Source: Insolitispirillum peregrinum
GTDB taxonomy: Bacteria; Pseudomonadota; Alphaproteobacteria; Rhodospirillales; Rhodospirillaceae
Strand: one strand, 5' to 3'
Length of the DNA: 64,000 nucleotides
Assembly: GCF_042665255.1 (NCBI RefSeq)
Contig: NZ_JBHTCD010000003.1
The translations under genes and the position numbers were made by a program. A model generated the notes under the pieces. The model made no database searches. It was given only the letters and a program-made list of their open reading frames with translations, and had not been told where the DNA came from. This document shows positions 7,238 through 16,316 of the stretch, piece after piece. How positions within the stretch are numbered: the stretch's first letter is position 1; each line of letters starts with the position of its first letter.

Positions 7238-8197
7238 TCAGGCACCTTTGGTGGCGGAGATACGCTTTTTGATCACATCTTGCGTCAGGGGGGCATGGAA
7301 CAGGTTGGGATTGACCCCAAAGTCGTGCACCGCCTGCAACGCCAGTCGTTCCAGCAGTTGCAGTTCGGGTTCCACACCGGACTCAATGGCCTGCAGCATC
7401 ACCTGCGCGGTGCGGTGCAGGGTGTTGATATTGGTGCAGGCACGGGCATAGCTGCTGTCGCCAGCACGGCGGATCAGGGCGCGGGTCGCATCCGACAGGC
7501 GGGCCAGGCCATTGCGGGCCACCGAGCTGCTTTGCTGGCCTGCGGCCCCCAGCGCGGTGATTTCGCCCGCAAGGCGGATGCAAAGTTCTGCCAGCCGCAA
7601 AATCTTGTCGATGCTGACCCGTTGGGCCATGGCGCGGATCTGGTCTTCGAGGGTGGCGTTGCTGAGCCGGTCAAGGGCTTTGGCCTTCAGCGGGTTGGGC
7701 ACGGTAAAGGGTTTGACCATGGCGGCGTTGGCCTCGTCGCGGCTCTTTTGGCGCCGGTCCGGCCCGATGTAGTCCGAGGTCACCACGAACGGTTTGCGAT
7801 TGTGGATCAGGTTTTCCAGCCGGGCATCGACGTAGCTCTCGCTCCACGGGTAGGGCAAAATGTCATCGACACCGGCATCAACCAGGGCCTTGACCTGTTC
7901 CGCCGTCGGATTGTGGGTTACCGCGACGACCGGCAGGAACGGATTGGAGGCCAGTTCACCGTGGCGGATGGCGTTCACCATGGCCGGGGCCGTTCTGGGG
8001 CTGCCGATATCGGCCTGTAGCATCAGCAGGTCACAGGGGGCCGAGTCCAGGCGTTCACGCAGGACGCTCAGGTCATTGGTGAAGCTGATTTCGCGGCAGC
8101 CCAGATGATACAGGTTGCTCCGTACGGCCTGTCGCAGGACTGGTTCGACGATCGCGATCTGAACCGTGACGTACGTATAGAAATAAGTAGCAACCAT
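7238..8197 (-). CDS. Receiver-like (degenerate) regulatory protein
   Basis: 319 residues. The first 135 residues fold-match a response-regulator receiver (IAIVEPVLRQAVRSNL; LLMLQADIG; VDAGVDDILPYPWS) but lack the paired acidic residues at the start, and the usual switch Lys before the last Pro is absent. A SDYIGPDRRQ linker follows, seen in many alphaproteobacterial receiver proteins, then a helical C-terminal domain of about 165 residues with no known name. It probably acts by protein contact independent of phosphorylation. It stands alone upstream of the LuxR regulator with 180 bp between. The ATG has only a weak ribosome binding site. Confidence 0.65.
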   Translation of the reverse strand: MVATYFYTYVTVQIAIVEPVLRQAVRSNLYHLGCREISFTNDLSVLRERLDSAPCDLLMLQADIGSPRTAPAMVNAIRHGELASNPFLPVVAVTHNPTAEQVKALVDAGVDDILPYPWSESYVDARLENLIHNRKPFVVTSDYIGPDRRQKSRDEANAAMVKPFTVPNPLKAKALDRLSNATLEDQIRAMAQRVSIDKILRLAELCIRLAGEITALGAAGQQSSSVARNGLARLSDATRALIRRAGDSSYARACTNINTLHRTAQVMLQAIESGVEPELQLLERLALQAVHDFGVNPNLFHAPLTQDVIKKRISATKGA

Positions 8198-8279
8198 TCT
8201 CGTTCCTGTCTGCCCTGCGTCTTATATCCCCGGGAAAGGCGCTGTCTTGCATATACAGGGTTTCATATGCGGTTGTACT

Positions 8280-9167
8280 CTACGCATTCCGGGTGGGGTC
8301 GGTAAATGGTTCCAAGGTACATGTCAACATACAGAAGTCCACCACGCTCAGCTCCTCGGCCCGCATCGTCGGTTCAATGCCTGCCTTGGCACACAGCTCT
8401 TCGGGCGAAGGCATACCGGGATAACGGCCTGACAGCCCCTTGAGGCTGGCGCGCAGCATCTTGCGGCGCTGGTTGAAGGCCGCAGCCACAACAGCTTCCA
8501 TGACATCAAAGCGGCAGGGAACCAAAGGCTGCGGGCGCGGTGTCAGGCGGACAACCGTCGAGGTCACTTTCGGCGGAGGGGTGAAGGCGCGGGGGTTAAC
8601 GTCAAACAGCGGTTCAACCGTACACAGCCACTGTGTCATCACCGACAGGCGACCATAATCCTTGGTCCGGGGCTGGGCGGCCAGACGGTCAACCACTTCC
8701 TTTTGCAGCATCACCACCAGACATTCAAAGTCGGTGATGTGGCGGTACCACTGGAACAGCAGGACGGTACCGACGTTATAGGGCAGGTTGGCGACGATCC
8801 GGCGAGGGGCTTCGCCAAGGGTGTGGGCCTGGATTTCGAGCGCGTCGCCTTCGATGACCTCAAGGCGACCGGGGTAGGCTGCCTGTATCTCCGACAGGAT
8901 CGGGCGGGTCCGCTCGTCCCGCTCGATGGCAATCACCCGCCGGGCACCGTTATCCAGCAGCGCACGGGTCAGTCCGCCGGGGCCGGGGCCGACTTCGATA
9001 CAGGTGCCTTCCTCCAGCGTGCCCGCGCCCCGGGCGATGCGGCCGGTGAGGTTGAGGTCAAACAGGAAGTTTTGGCCGAGCTGTTTTTTCGCACTGAGCC
9101 CATGGGCTGCGATCACGTCGCGCAACGGGGGAAGGGGAGACGGCGTTGACGGATTTTGATCGCTCAT
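8280..9167 (-). CDS. rsmA: 16S rRNA (adenine1518/1519-N6)-dimethyltransferase
   Basis: 295 residues of the KsgA/RsmA family, which dimethylates two adjacent adenines in helix 45 of 16S rRNA late in small-subunit assembly. The SAM-binding motif I is EVGPGPGGLTRAL (about 59-71), and the NLPYNV motif that binds the target adenine lies at about 125. QLGQNFLFD near the N-terminus is the family start. It is the last gene of lptF-lptD-surA-pdxA-rsmA, 34 bp after pdxA, matching the order found in many proteobacteria. Confidence 0.97.
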   Translation of the reverse strand: MSDQNPSTPSPLPPLRDVIAAHGLSAKKQLGQNFLFDLNLTGRIARGAGTLEEGTCIEVGPGPGGLTRALLDNGARRVIAIERDERTRPILSEIQAAYPGRLEVIEGDALEIQAHTLGEAPRRIVANLPYNVGTVLLFQWYRHITDFECLVVMLQKEVVDRLAAQPRTKDYGRLSVMTQWLCTVEPLFDVNPRAFTPPPKVTSTVVRLTPRPQPLVPCRFDVMEAVVAAAFNQRRKMLRASLKGLSGRYPGMPSPEELCAKAGIEPTMRAEELSVVDFCMLTCTLEPFTDPTRNA

Positions 9168-9201
9168 CGGGACTGGGACTCGTGTGGGAGAACAGGAAAG
9201 A

Positions 9202-10263
9202 TCAGGACGGGGTGTGTGCCGCGGCCCGTTCGGCAGCCAGAACGGCCCGCTCGTGGCGGATCACCATTTCGGCGGCTTGTCGCAGGGCGGCAACAAAGCT
9301 GGACGGGTTGGCCTTGCCGCTGCCGGCAATCCCGAAGGCGGTGCCATGGTCCGGCGAGGTGCGGATGAACGGCAGCCCGAGGGTGACATTGACCCCGTGA
9401 TGGAAATCAATGGTCTTGATCGGGATCAGTGCCTGATCATGATACATGCACAGGCAGGCATCATAGCCATCACGGGCTTCGGGATGGAACAGGGTATCGG
9501 CCGGGGCCGGTCCAAAGGCATCAATGCCTTCGGCCTGCAATTGCGCTACCGCCGGGGCGATGATGTCGATTTCCTCGCGGCCCATGTCGCCGTTTTCTCC
9601 GCCGTGCGGATTAAGGGCGGCCACCGCCAGACGGGGATTCGGACGGGCAAAGAAATCCCGCAGGGACTGGGCAACCTGCCGACCGGCAGTGACAATGGCT
9701 TCGCTGGTCAGCGAGACGATGGCATCGCGCAGGGACAGATGGACTGTCACCGGGATCACTTTGACCGCATCACAGGACAGCATCATGATCGGGACAACGG
9801 CTGGGGAGCCGGCCTTTTGTGCCAGTTCTGCGAGGTATTCGGTATGGCCGGGGTGGGTGAAGCCCCCTTGATGCAGGATGTGCTTGGAGATCGGCAGGGT
9901 CACCACGCCAGCGGCCTCGCCACCCAGAGTCAGGGCAACTGCCCGGTCGATCGAGGCGATCACTGCCGGGGCATTGCGGGGATCGGGCGAGCCGGGGATG
10001 ACCGACGTTGCCAGCGACTGCGCCAGCACCGGCAGGGCCTGATGGAATGTGTCGCGGGCTTCGGCGGGGGTGGCGATTTCCCTGATCGGCACCTCGAGAC
10101 CCAGACGACGAGCCAGACCGACCAGACGGGCCGGTTCATCAATGACGAAAAAGGGCGGCAGGGCGCCACCGTGCTCGACCCAGGCTTTCAGCAGGATGTC
10201 CCCGCCGATCCCGGCAGGCTCGCCCATGGTGACGGCAAGGGGCAGCTTTGGCATACGAGACAT
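9202..10263 (-). CDS. pdxA: 4-hydroxythreonine-4-phosphate dehydrogenase
   Basis: 353 residues, the family length is about 330. It oxidises 4-phosphohydroxy-L-threonine in the DXP-dependent route to pyridoxal 5'-phosphate. Family landmarks include LAVTMGEPAGIGGDI at the start, the metal and substrate His in TLPISKHILHQGGFTHPGHT, and CMYHDQALIPIKT and GLPFIRTSPDHGTAFGIAG near the end. The ATG has AAGGAGG seven bases upstream. It sits between surA and rsmA as in E. coli. Confidence 0.97.
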   Translation of the reverse strand: MSRMPKLPLAVTMGEPAGIGGDILLKAWVEHGGALPPFFVIDEPARLVGLARRLGLEVPIREIATPAEARDTFHQALPVLAQSLATSVIPGSPDPRNAPAVIASIDRAVALTLGGEAAGVVTLPISKHILHQGGFTHPGHTEYLAELAQKAGSPAVVPIMMLSCDAVKVIPVTVHLSLRDAIVSLTSEAIVTAGRQVAQSLRDFFARPNPRLAVAALNPHGGENGDMGREEIDIIAPAVAQLQAEGIDAFGPAPADTLFHPEARDGYDACLCMYHDQALIPIKTIDFHHGVNVTLGLPFIRTSPDHGTAFGIAGSGKANPSSFVAALRQAAEMVIRHERAVLAAERAAAHTPS

Positions 10264-10324
10264 GGGGAAACCTCCTTTTCCTGCCGGTTGGGTCTGTCGA
10301 GCGGGACAGACGGTCGCAGGGGTG

Positions 10325-11632
10325 TTACAGGCGGACGTCGATCAATGCCTGACGGCGCAGGTCGCGCAGACGGCGGTCGGCCAGACGTTCAAGCTTTTCC
10401 CGCTCCAGACGGCTGGAAACCTCGTCCCGGCTGGGCAGGCCGTTGGGGTCGATGCGCTTGCAGACCATCAGCAGCACTTCGGCATCACCCATGTTGACCG
10501 GCGGGCTGACCTTTTGCTCCGGCAGACCCTGTATGGCCTGGGCAATTGCCGGGGGAAGGTCAGACAGGCGTTGCTGGCCGATATCGCCCGAGCTGGGCAG
10601 CTTTTCCCGCTCGGCGATCAGGTTCAGGTCTTCGCAGCTGGTGGCCTTTTGCGCCGCCTGTTCAATAGAGGCGCGTCTTTCCGGCGTCACGGCAATTCGC
10701 CCACTGAGCGGCATGTAGATCTGGCTGAGGGCGTAGCGGATGTTGGCCGGGTTTGCCGCCGCTGGCTGGTGCTGGTCAATCAGCAGCAGCAAGGTATAGC
10801 CGGTCGCCGTGCGGATGGGGGGGCTGACCTGACCGGGGCTGAGGCGGGTTGCGGCCTCGTCCAGTTCCGGCGACAGCTGGCCTTCGACCAGCCACCCCAG
10901 ATCACCGCCGCGTCCGGCGGTGGCTGCTGCCGAAAACTGTTGGGCCAGCGCGCTGAACTTGGCACCTTGTTGCAGCTGTTCGATCAGTCGTTCGGCCAGA
11001 GAGCGGGCCTGCTGTTCCTGATCGGCGCTGTTGACCGGTACCACCAGTTCCGCCAGACGCCGTTGCGGCTTGCCTTGTGCATTGGCAAGCTGGGCCAGCG
11101 TGGCATCGATTTCTTCCGGCTGGATGATGATCTGGCGGCGCAGGGACTGCTGGGCCGCCTTGACCCAGGCCACCTGGGCATGCACCTGACGTTTCAGCGC
11201 GTCATAGGGGACACCGGCGCGGCTCATCATGCCTTCGGTGGCACCGGCGGGCAGGTTGTTGTTTTCTTCGATGCGGCGGATGGCGCTCATTACGTCGGCA
11301 TCGTTGATGGTGATTTTCAGCCGTTTGGCTTCCTGTTCGCGCAGCTGGTCGTCAACCAGCGCCCGCACCACGTTGGGCAGGATTTTTTGCTGGTTTTCCG
11401 GGGTGTTGGGAATGGCCGATGTCACCATCGTCAGCGCCAGCCGTTCCTGCACATCGCGGATCGAGATGATGTCATCGTTCACCACGGCAGCAATCCGCTG
11501 CACCTGCTGGGCTTGCGCGCGCGCATCGTGGGGGACCGTCAGGACGCCGGACCACAGGGCTGCCATCACGACGCTGGTCGTCATGGCAGAGCGGGCGGTC
11601 CACAAGGGCTTGCGAGGGGTCATCGGCAGCAT
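10325..11632 (-). CDS. surA: Periplasmic chaperone and peptidyl-prolyl isomerase SurA
   Basis: 435 residues. A signal peptide (about 1-40, ending ARAQA) is followed by a SurA N-terminal chaperone domain (VNDDIISIRDVQERL) and parvulin-type PPIase domains (about 180-300 and 300-400; GGDLGWLVEGQLSPELDEA is typical). It assists outer-membrane protein folding in the periplasm. It follows lptD by 15 bp, whose product it helps to fold. A second ATG three codons in is an alternative start. Confidence 0.94.
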   Translation of the reverse strand: MLPMTPRKPLWTARSAMTTSVVMAALWSGVLTVPHDARAQAQQVQRIAAVVNDDIISIRDVQERLALTMVTSAIPNTPENQQKILPNVVRALVDDQLREQEAKRLKITINDADVMSAIRRIEENNNLPAGATEGMMSRAGVPYDALKRQVHAQVAWVKAAQQSLRRQIIIQPEEIDATLAQLANAQGKPQRRLAELVVPVNSADQEQQARSLAERLIEQLQQGAKFSALAQQFSAAATAGRGGDLGWLVEGQLSPELDEAATRLSPGQVSPPIRTATGYTLLLLIDQHQPAAANPANIRYALSQIYMPLSGRIAVTPERRASIEQAAQKATSCEDLNLIAEREKLPSSGDIGQQRLSDLPPAIAQAIQGLPEQKVSPPVNMGDAEVLLMVCKRIDPNGLPSRDEVSSRLEREKLERLADRRLRDLRRQALIDVRL

Positions 11633-11647
11633 CTGTCCCTATCCGGT

Positions 11648-13903
11648 TTATTGCGACGCAGAGGTCTGAACTTCACCCAGTGTCTTGAATGTCACCCGCA
11701 AACCGACGCGGTAGCCATCCTCATAGTCGCGATCACGGGTGTAATCGCGCCCGGCACTGAGATCCATGGTAAAGCATTCATCGTCATAGCGGGCGGTGCC
11801 CGTGACACGCAAGGGACCCCCATTTTCTCCGAGGTCATGGTAGGTTTCAAGGCCCAGACGCCAGTAGCGCGATACCTGCGAGCTCAGACCGACCTTCAGT
11901 TGCTCCTGCTCGCGCTCGCTGCCGTTGGTCAGCGGCTTGCTGTCGAGCATGTCATAGGTGGTGGAAAACCGCAGGGTCGGCGGACCAACCCGCAGCCCGA
12001 CTTCGTTACGGCGGGCTTCGAGTGAATCCTTGTCAAAGCGGAAGCGGTACAGCACATCAAAGTTGCTGGTGGGCCGGACCTGGATTCGCCCAACGTAGTC
12101 GGAGAACTCTTCGCTCAGACCCGACAGGGTATCAAAGGTTCCATCCGGCGTCGCATGCCAGGTCTGCCCCAGGGCGACATCGACCTTGCCGTTGGCGTTG
12201 TTGTAGGCCGAATAGCGCATGGCATAATTGACGCGTGCACCGCTTTCCGTCCGGTCCCGACCGGTGAAGCGGTTGGTGCTGAACAGGTTGGTATCATCGA
12301 ATTCAAAGTCGATGCTGTCTTCGTTGGGAATCTTCTCGCTGTTCTGGCCGCGCGGACTGACCACCGCCTGAACCATCGGCTCGATGATTTCATGGTACTT
12401 GCGTTGTGTGCGGTCAAAGGGGAGAGACCAGGTAAAGGCGGCTTCGGGGATCACGCGACCGGCGGTGCCGGTGTAGAGGCTGCCGTCTGTTTGCAGCACG
12501 TCTTCGACGCTATAGGCATCCCCGCGCACCGACAGGTCCATCTTGTAGACATCACCAACCGGACCGACGTAGGGGAGGTGCCAGCCATAGCTGGCCGACA
12601 GGCGACGGCTGTCAGCAGACTGGCTGGTGTTGGTGCTGTCACGCACCAGCGAGACGAAGCCCAGATCGGCGGTGTGATAGGCCCCTTTGCTGGTTGGAGC
12701 ACTGCTGTAGTTCCATTGCAGGGATGGCACCACCACTGGCGCTTCGATGGTCGAGCTGGAGCTGCGCAGATCCTGGAAGTAATAGCCTTCCATCACGGCA
12801 TAGGAGCGGCGGCTGAAGGCTTCGACATAGGGGCGGCTGGTCAGGAACGACGGGGAGCGGAACCCGTAGCGACGCATGTAGGTGTCGTCCGAGGTCAGAT
12901 TGATGTCGGTTCCGGCCCGCCAGGTATCATCAATTGCCAGCTTGCTGAACAGCCTGAAGTGGTTGCGGATCCGCTCGTCATTGTCCTTGGTGATCGAGCC
13001 GTCCATTTTCAGCTCGCCCTTGGTTCCGCGCAAGCGATATTCCCCTCCCAGCATCACCCCTTCGTCGGTGGTAAACATCGGAGAAAAGGTGAAATCCTGA
13101 TAGGGCGAAATGGCAAAATAATATGGCGTGGTGAGCGTTGCTCCCAACCCTGACGTGCCGCCGTAGCTGGGGGCGAGAAAACCCGATTGCCGTTTCACCG
13201 ACGGATCGGGGTGCGACATGTAGGGGGTATACATCACCGGAACGCCAGCCAGCTCGACCCAGGCATCGTGATAGGTGACGTCTTTGGCCTCCTGATCATG
13301 GACCACCTTCAGGGCCTTGATCTGCCACAGGGGAGGCGCAGACGGGTCTTTGGCGCAGGTATCGCATGCCGAATAGACGGCGTGGTCCATTTCGGTCCGG
13401 TTGCCACCGCTGCGCACCGCCTGGCGGGCTGCGGCGCGCGAGCCATCGGTCAGGATCAGGCGGAACTCTTTGGCCACCCCGGCGGTCAGCTTGTCATCCA
13501 GCTCGACATGTTCGGCAAACAGGGTGGTTCCGTCGGCTTCGAGGATGGTGACGTTGCCGGTGGCGCTGGCGTGGTCCTTGCCGGGCTGATAGTTGACGGT
13601 ATCGGCCAGCAGGATGCGGCCACCATACTGGATCTCAACCCCGCCCCGGGCAGTGATCGTATCAAGGGTCTTGTCGTGGATCAGCTCGTCGGCGGTAATC
13701 TGCGCCCGTTCATCCTGCGCTGAACCGGGGCCTTCAAGCGGGGCGCCGTTTTTCGGGGTGACGGTCTTGCCGCTGGTCGAAGACGGTTGGGCGGCCGCCC
13801 GGACCTGATGCGGCAGGAGCAAGGCAGGCCACAGCACGGCCATGGCCGTCAGGGGGGCCAGGACTGTTCTAAGGGCTGTACTGCCGTGCAGGGCTCGGAT
13901 CAT
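11648..13903 (-). CDS. lptD: LPS-assembly protein LptD (outer-membrane beta-barrel)
   Basis: 751 residues. A signal peptide ends around ARA at residue 36. It is followed by an OstA/LptA-like periplasmic jellyroll (about 65-190; ADELIHDKTLDTITARGGVE) and a long LptD barrel (about 290-740). LptD with LptE inserts lipopolysaccharide into the outer leaflet. Two cysteines (YSACDTCAKDP) sit near residue 180, suitable for the disulfides LptD needs. It is placed directly between lptF and surA. Confidence 0.95.
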   Translation of the reverse strand: MIRALHGSTALRTVLAPLTAMAVLWPALLLPHQVRAAAQPSSTSGKTVTPKNGAPLEGPGSAQDERAQITADELIHDKTLDTITARGGVEIQYGGRILLADTVNYQPGKDHASATGNVTILEADGTTLFAEHVELDDKLTAGVAKEFRLILTDGSRAAARQAVRSGGNRTEMDHAVYSACDTCAKDPSAPPLWQIKALKVVHDQEAKDVTYHDAWVELAGVPVMYTPYMSHPDPSVKRQSGFLAPSYGGTSGLGATLTTPYYFAISPYQDFTFSPMFTTDEGVMLGGEYRLRGTKGELKMDGSITKDNDERIRNHFRLFSKLAIDDTWRAGTDINLTSDDTYMRRYGFRSPSFLTSRPYVEAFSRRSYAVMEGYYFQDLRSSSSTIEAPVVVPSLQWNYSSAPTSKGAYHTADLGFVSLVRDSTNTSQSADSRRLSASYGWHLPYVGPVGDVYKMDLSVRGDAYSVEDVLQTDGSLYTGTAGRVIPEAAFTWSLPFDRTQRKYHEIIEPMVQAVVSPRGQNSEKIPNEDSIDFEFDDTNLFSTNRFTGRDRTESGARVNYAMRYSAYNNANGKVDVALGQTWHATPDGTFDTLSGLSEEFSDYVGRIQVRPTSNFDVLYRFRFDKDSLEARRNEVGLRVGPPTLRFSTTYDMLDSKPLTNGSEREQEQLKVGLSSQVSRYWRLGLETYHDLGENGGPLRVTGTARYDDECFTMDLSAGRDYTRDRDYEDGYRVGLRVTFKTLGEVQTSASQ

Positions 13904-13979
13904 CGAACGGTGCTCGTACCAGGAAGGTGGCCAGAAAAAGGATGGGCGCAGGAAGCAGGGAACCTTTGGGGCAGGAAAT

Positions 13980-15098
13980 CTATTTCCGTCTGAGCAGATA
14001 CCGCAGAACCTGGGGCCGCACCAGCACCAACAGCGCCAGCCCCCCGGGGAGAAGGACAGAAAGATGGATCAGCGGGATCAGCATCAGGCTTTTGACGGCC
14101 ATGTTACCGGAACCGATCATCAGGATTTCCACCAACACCAGCGCGCCGACGGCAAACAGCAACCGCTTGCCCGATCCGCGCCGGTCAAAGGAACCGGTCA
14201 GCAGAAACGCCAGGGCGACCAGGGTCAGCGAGACGGCGCTCAGGGGGTTGGCGATGCGCTGATGGGCTTCGACGCGGAAACGATGGATGTCGTTTTCGGA
14301 CACCGAGGCGTCGCTGCCACTCTGAATGGTCAGCAATTCGGACAGGGGACGTTCGCGGGCATCGCGGAAGCGGTCGGATTTTTCCCCGCCACCGCTGGTC
14401 TTCAGGTCCAGGGTATAGCTGTCGAAGTACAGCAGGGACATCTGTCCGGTACCGGTGGTGACTTCCTGACGGTTGCCGTTGACCATCAGGACGCGCGGGC
14501 CGTGCTCGCCTGCCAGCAAGGCACCCCGTTCGGCCATCAGGGTAACCGTCTGTTCCGGCTTGCGGGAGTCCTGTACCAGCAAGCCCTGCAGGACGCCACT
14601 GGCCAGCCGCGACCGGACGTAAACCGTTACCCCGGGCATCACCGTGTTGAAGGCACCTTCGCGGATCAGCAGGCGGCCGACATCATTGCGGACAGTCCAT
14701 TGCATTTCGCGGAAGGCGCGAACAGATTCCGGGACGGCGTAAAGGGTCAGAAACCAGCCCGCCAGGCTGAGCACGCCAGCCAGCAGCAGGGCCGGGCGGG
14801 CGAGACCCAACGGGCTGAGACCTGCGGCGCGCATCACCACCAGCTCGCGGTCGGTATTGAGCTTGTTGTAGCTGAACAGCACCACGCCAAACAGGGAGAT
14901 GGGCAAGACGAAAATCAGGAAGTTGGGCAGCAACAACCCGGTCAGGCTGAGAAACGTGCCAACGGAAGCCCCTTCATTGACGATGAGATCAATGAAACGA
15001 AGGGACTGTGTAAGCCACAGGATGCAAAGCAGGCCGACCGTGACCAGCACGGTTCCCGTTACAAGCTGCCGCAGAATATAGAGTGTGATCCGACCCAT
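13980..15098 (-). CDS. lptF: LPS export ABC transporter permease LptF
   Basis: 372 residues of the YjgP/YjgQ (LptF/LptG) family: three N-terminal transmembrane helices, a periplasmic beta-jellyroll of about 150 residues (TVYVRSRLASGVLQGLLVQD and similar), and three C-terminal helices. It resembles LptF more than LptG (WLTQSLRFIDLIVN at the start). With LptG and LptB it pulls LPS from the inner membrane. I chose the ATG giving MGRITLYILRQL, the family start; longer frames add unrelated residues. lptG is expected next to it but lptD follows directly. Confidence 0.92.
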   Translation of the reverse strand: MGRITLYILRQLVTGTVLVTVGLLCILWLTQSLRFIDLIVNEGASVGTFLSLTGLLLPNFLIFVLPISLFGVVLFSYNKLNTDRELVVMRAAGLSPLGLARPALLLAGVLSLAGWFLTLYAVPESVRAFREMQWTVRNDVGRLLIREGAFNTVMPGVTVYVRSRLASGVLQGLLVQDSRKPEQTVTLMAERGALLAGEHGPRVLMVNGNRQEVTTGTGQMSLLYFDSYTLDLKTSGGGEKSDRFRDARERPLSELLTIQSGSDASVSENDIHRFRVEAHQRIANPLSAVSLTLVALAFLLTGSFDRRGSGKRLLFAVGALVLVEILMIGSGNMAVKSLMLIPLIHLSVLLPGGLALLVLVRPQVLRYLLRRK

Positions 15099-15407
15099 TG
15101 TGGCGCGGAGTATAGCGTTCCCATCCGGCATAACCAGAGGGAAAAGTGGCGGGGATGGAAAATGCGGCATCCGGGGCCGGGGAAAAGGATGAGCCCGATG
15201 GCAGGGGCTTGCGGTGATGGTCCGGCGGGGCCATGACCATCGGTAGCGGGATCCCTGCCCGGATGGTACAGTGGGGGTTGTGTCGCCATCCCGTGCCATG
15301 GTTCCGGCATGGTGCAGGATCTGATCCGCACGGGGTATCCACAAGAGGATTGGACGGCAGACGCCAGACATGGCACCTTTGCCAATACAATCTGCCAGAA
15401 GGCAGGG
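15099..15407. other. Divergent intergenic region between lptF and a small membrane protein
   Basis: About 310 bp with several overlapping frames on both strands but none with a ribosome binding site and family resemblance. It must hold the promoter of the lptF-lptD-surA-pdxA-rsmA run. I see no convincing -35/-10 pair, riboswitch or repeat. Confidence 0.45.
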
Positions 15408-16037
15408 ATGAACAAGGCGTTCGCAACGTCATTCGGGAGGTACATATTGGATAGCCATAAACCTCCAGCCACAGGACATTCCGGCTCTGACAGGGCTGTG
15501 GGGCATCATGGGCCGGAACGGGCTGCGGGGGGCCGAGGCCCGGAACAGTCCTCCCCTGCTGCTTCGGCTGCCGTGACGCCACGCAGCATTCCTCATCAGC
15601 CCCATGAACGGCGCGATCCACACATTCGCCGCCAGCGCCACCGGCGTGTTGCGCGGCATTTGTTCTGGCGGCGGTATCGCTGGCTGGTCGTCGTGGGGGC
15701 GGGCCTTGCCGGAGTGCTGGCTTTTGTTGGCGGGTTGTGGTTGACGGCCTTGTTGCTGGCAGGCGGGGGACAGTCAGACAGGATTGCTGCCGCAGAGGAT
15801 TTTTCTCCGGCGGTCATGCAGACCTGTCAGGAGTCCATGCAACGGGTGAGCTGCGGTTGTTTCTGGGACCGGTCACAGAGTGTTTATACTGTTGAAAACA
15901 TTTCCGGGATTTTGCAGGCCTTGATTGAGCGGGAGCAATGGGGGCCGGCGATTACCCGTGCCCGTCTGGTGCGGGCCGCCGGAGAAGACGGGGCGCGGGT
16001 GATCGGGCGGGCACTGTATGATTGCGTCCAGATGTAG
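15408..16037 (+). CDS. Hypothetical single-span membrane protein with Cys-containing periplasmic domain
   Basis: 209 residues. The first 100 are Pro/His/Arg-rich and probably disordered and cytoplasmic. One transmembrane helix (about 125-148; WLVVVGAGLAGVLAFVGGLW) is followed by an 80-residue domain with Cys residues spaced CQESMQRVSCGCFW and a last Cys near the end. I do not recognise the family. The ATG has GAAGG at good spacing; a TTG 13 codons later has the better GGGAGG site and is a realistic alternative. Its neighbour upstream is the divergent lptF gene. Confidence 0.6.
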   Translation: MNKAFATSFGRYILDSHKPPATGHSGSDRAVGHHGPERAAGGRGPEQSSPAASAAVTPRSIPHQPHERRDPHIRRQRHRRVARHLFWRRYRWLVVVGAGLAGVLAFVGGLWLTALLLAGGGQSDRIAAAEDFSPAVMQTCQESMQRVSCGCFWDRSQSVYTVENISGILQALIEREQWGPAITRARLVRAAGEDGARVIGRALYDCVQM

Positions 16038-16050
16038 CCGGGGCCTGAAG

Positions 16051-16142
16051 CATTGTGCGAAAAGTGGGAACCGGTTTTCGCAAAAACAATGCGACAGAAC
16101 AAAAGGTTGGATCGGCGTTTCTGCGTCAGGTCACAGTACACG
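16051..16142 (+). repeat. Dispersed palindromic element, family B, copy 1
   Basis: Core arms GCGAAAA and TTTTCGC around GTGGGAACCG, closed by an outer ATTGT/ACAAT pair, then GCGACAGAACAAAAGGTT. Other copies are at 25.8 kb (inverted), 33.3 kb and 56.1 kb (inverted). The core resembles palindromes scattered through many alphaproteobacterial genomes. Here it lies just after a gene end and next to an element of family A. Confidence 0.8.
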
Positions 16143-16166
16143 GGAAGAGTCAAAACAAAAAGATCA

Positions 16167-16295
16167 TGGAGCGCTGCTCCAAACCTCGCTGGGGCCTTGA
16201 GGCCTCAGACCCCATTGACTTGATATTGAAAGAAAAATGGGGGTTCGGGGCCTCAGGTCCCGAATGGGTTTGGGCGATAGCCCATTCTTTTCCAC
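16167..16295 (+). repeat. Dispersed multi-hairpin element, family A, copy 1
   Basis: About 125 bp shared with 22.99 kb and 55.95 kb in the same orientation. It holds a series of short stems: GGAGC/GCTCC, GGGGCCT/AGGCCTC, CCCCATT/AATGGGG across an AT-rich loop, CGGGGCC with its partner, and GGGC/GCCC. There is no coding capacity. It is probably a non-autonomous or REP-like element. Confidence 0.8.
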
Positions 16296-16316
16296 CAACT
16301 GTCGTGTCCTAATGCC

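Noticed and set aside
4870..12025. Very long frames opposite the exonuclease, pdxA and surA genes (up to 658 codons)
   Set aside because: They are mirror frames of GC-rich genes with Gly/Arg/Gln-rich, domain-free translations; the minus-strand genes have clear families and ribosome binding sites.
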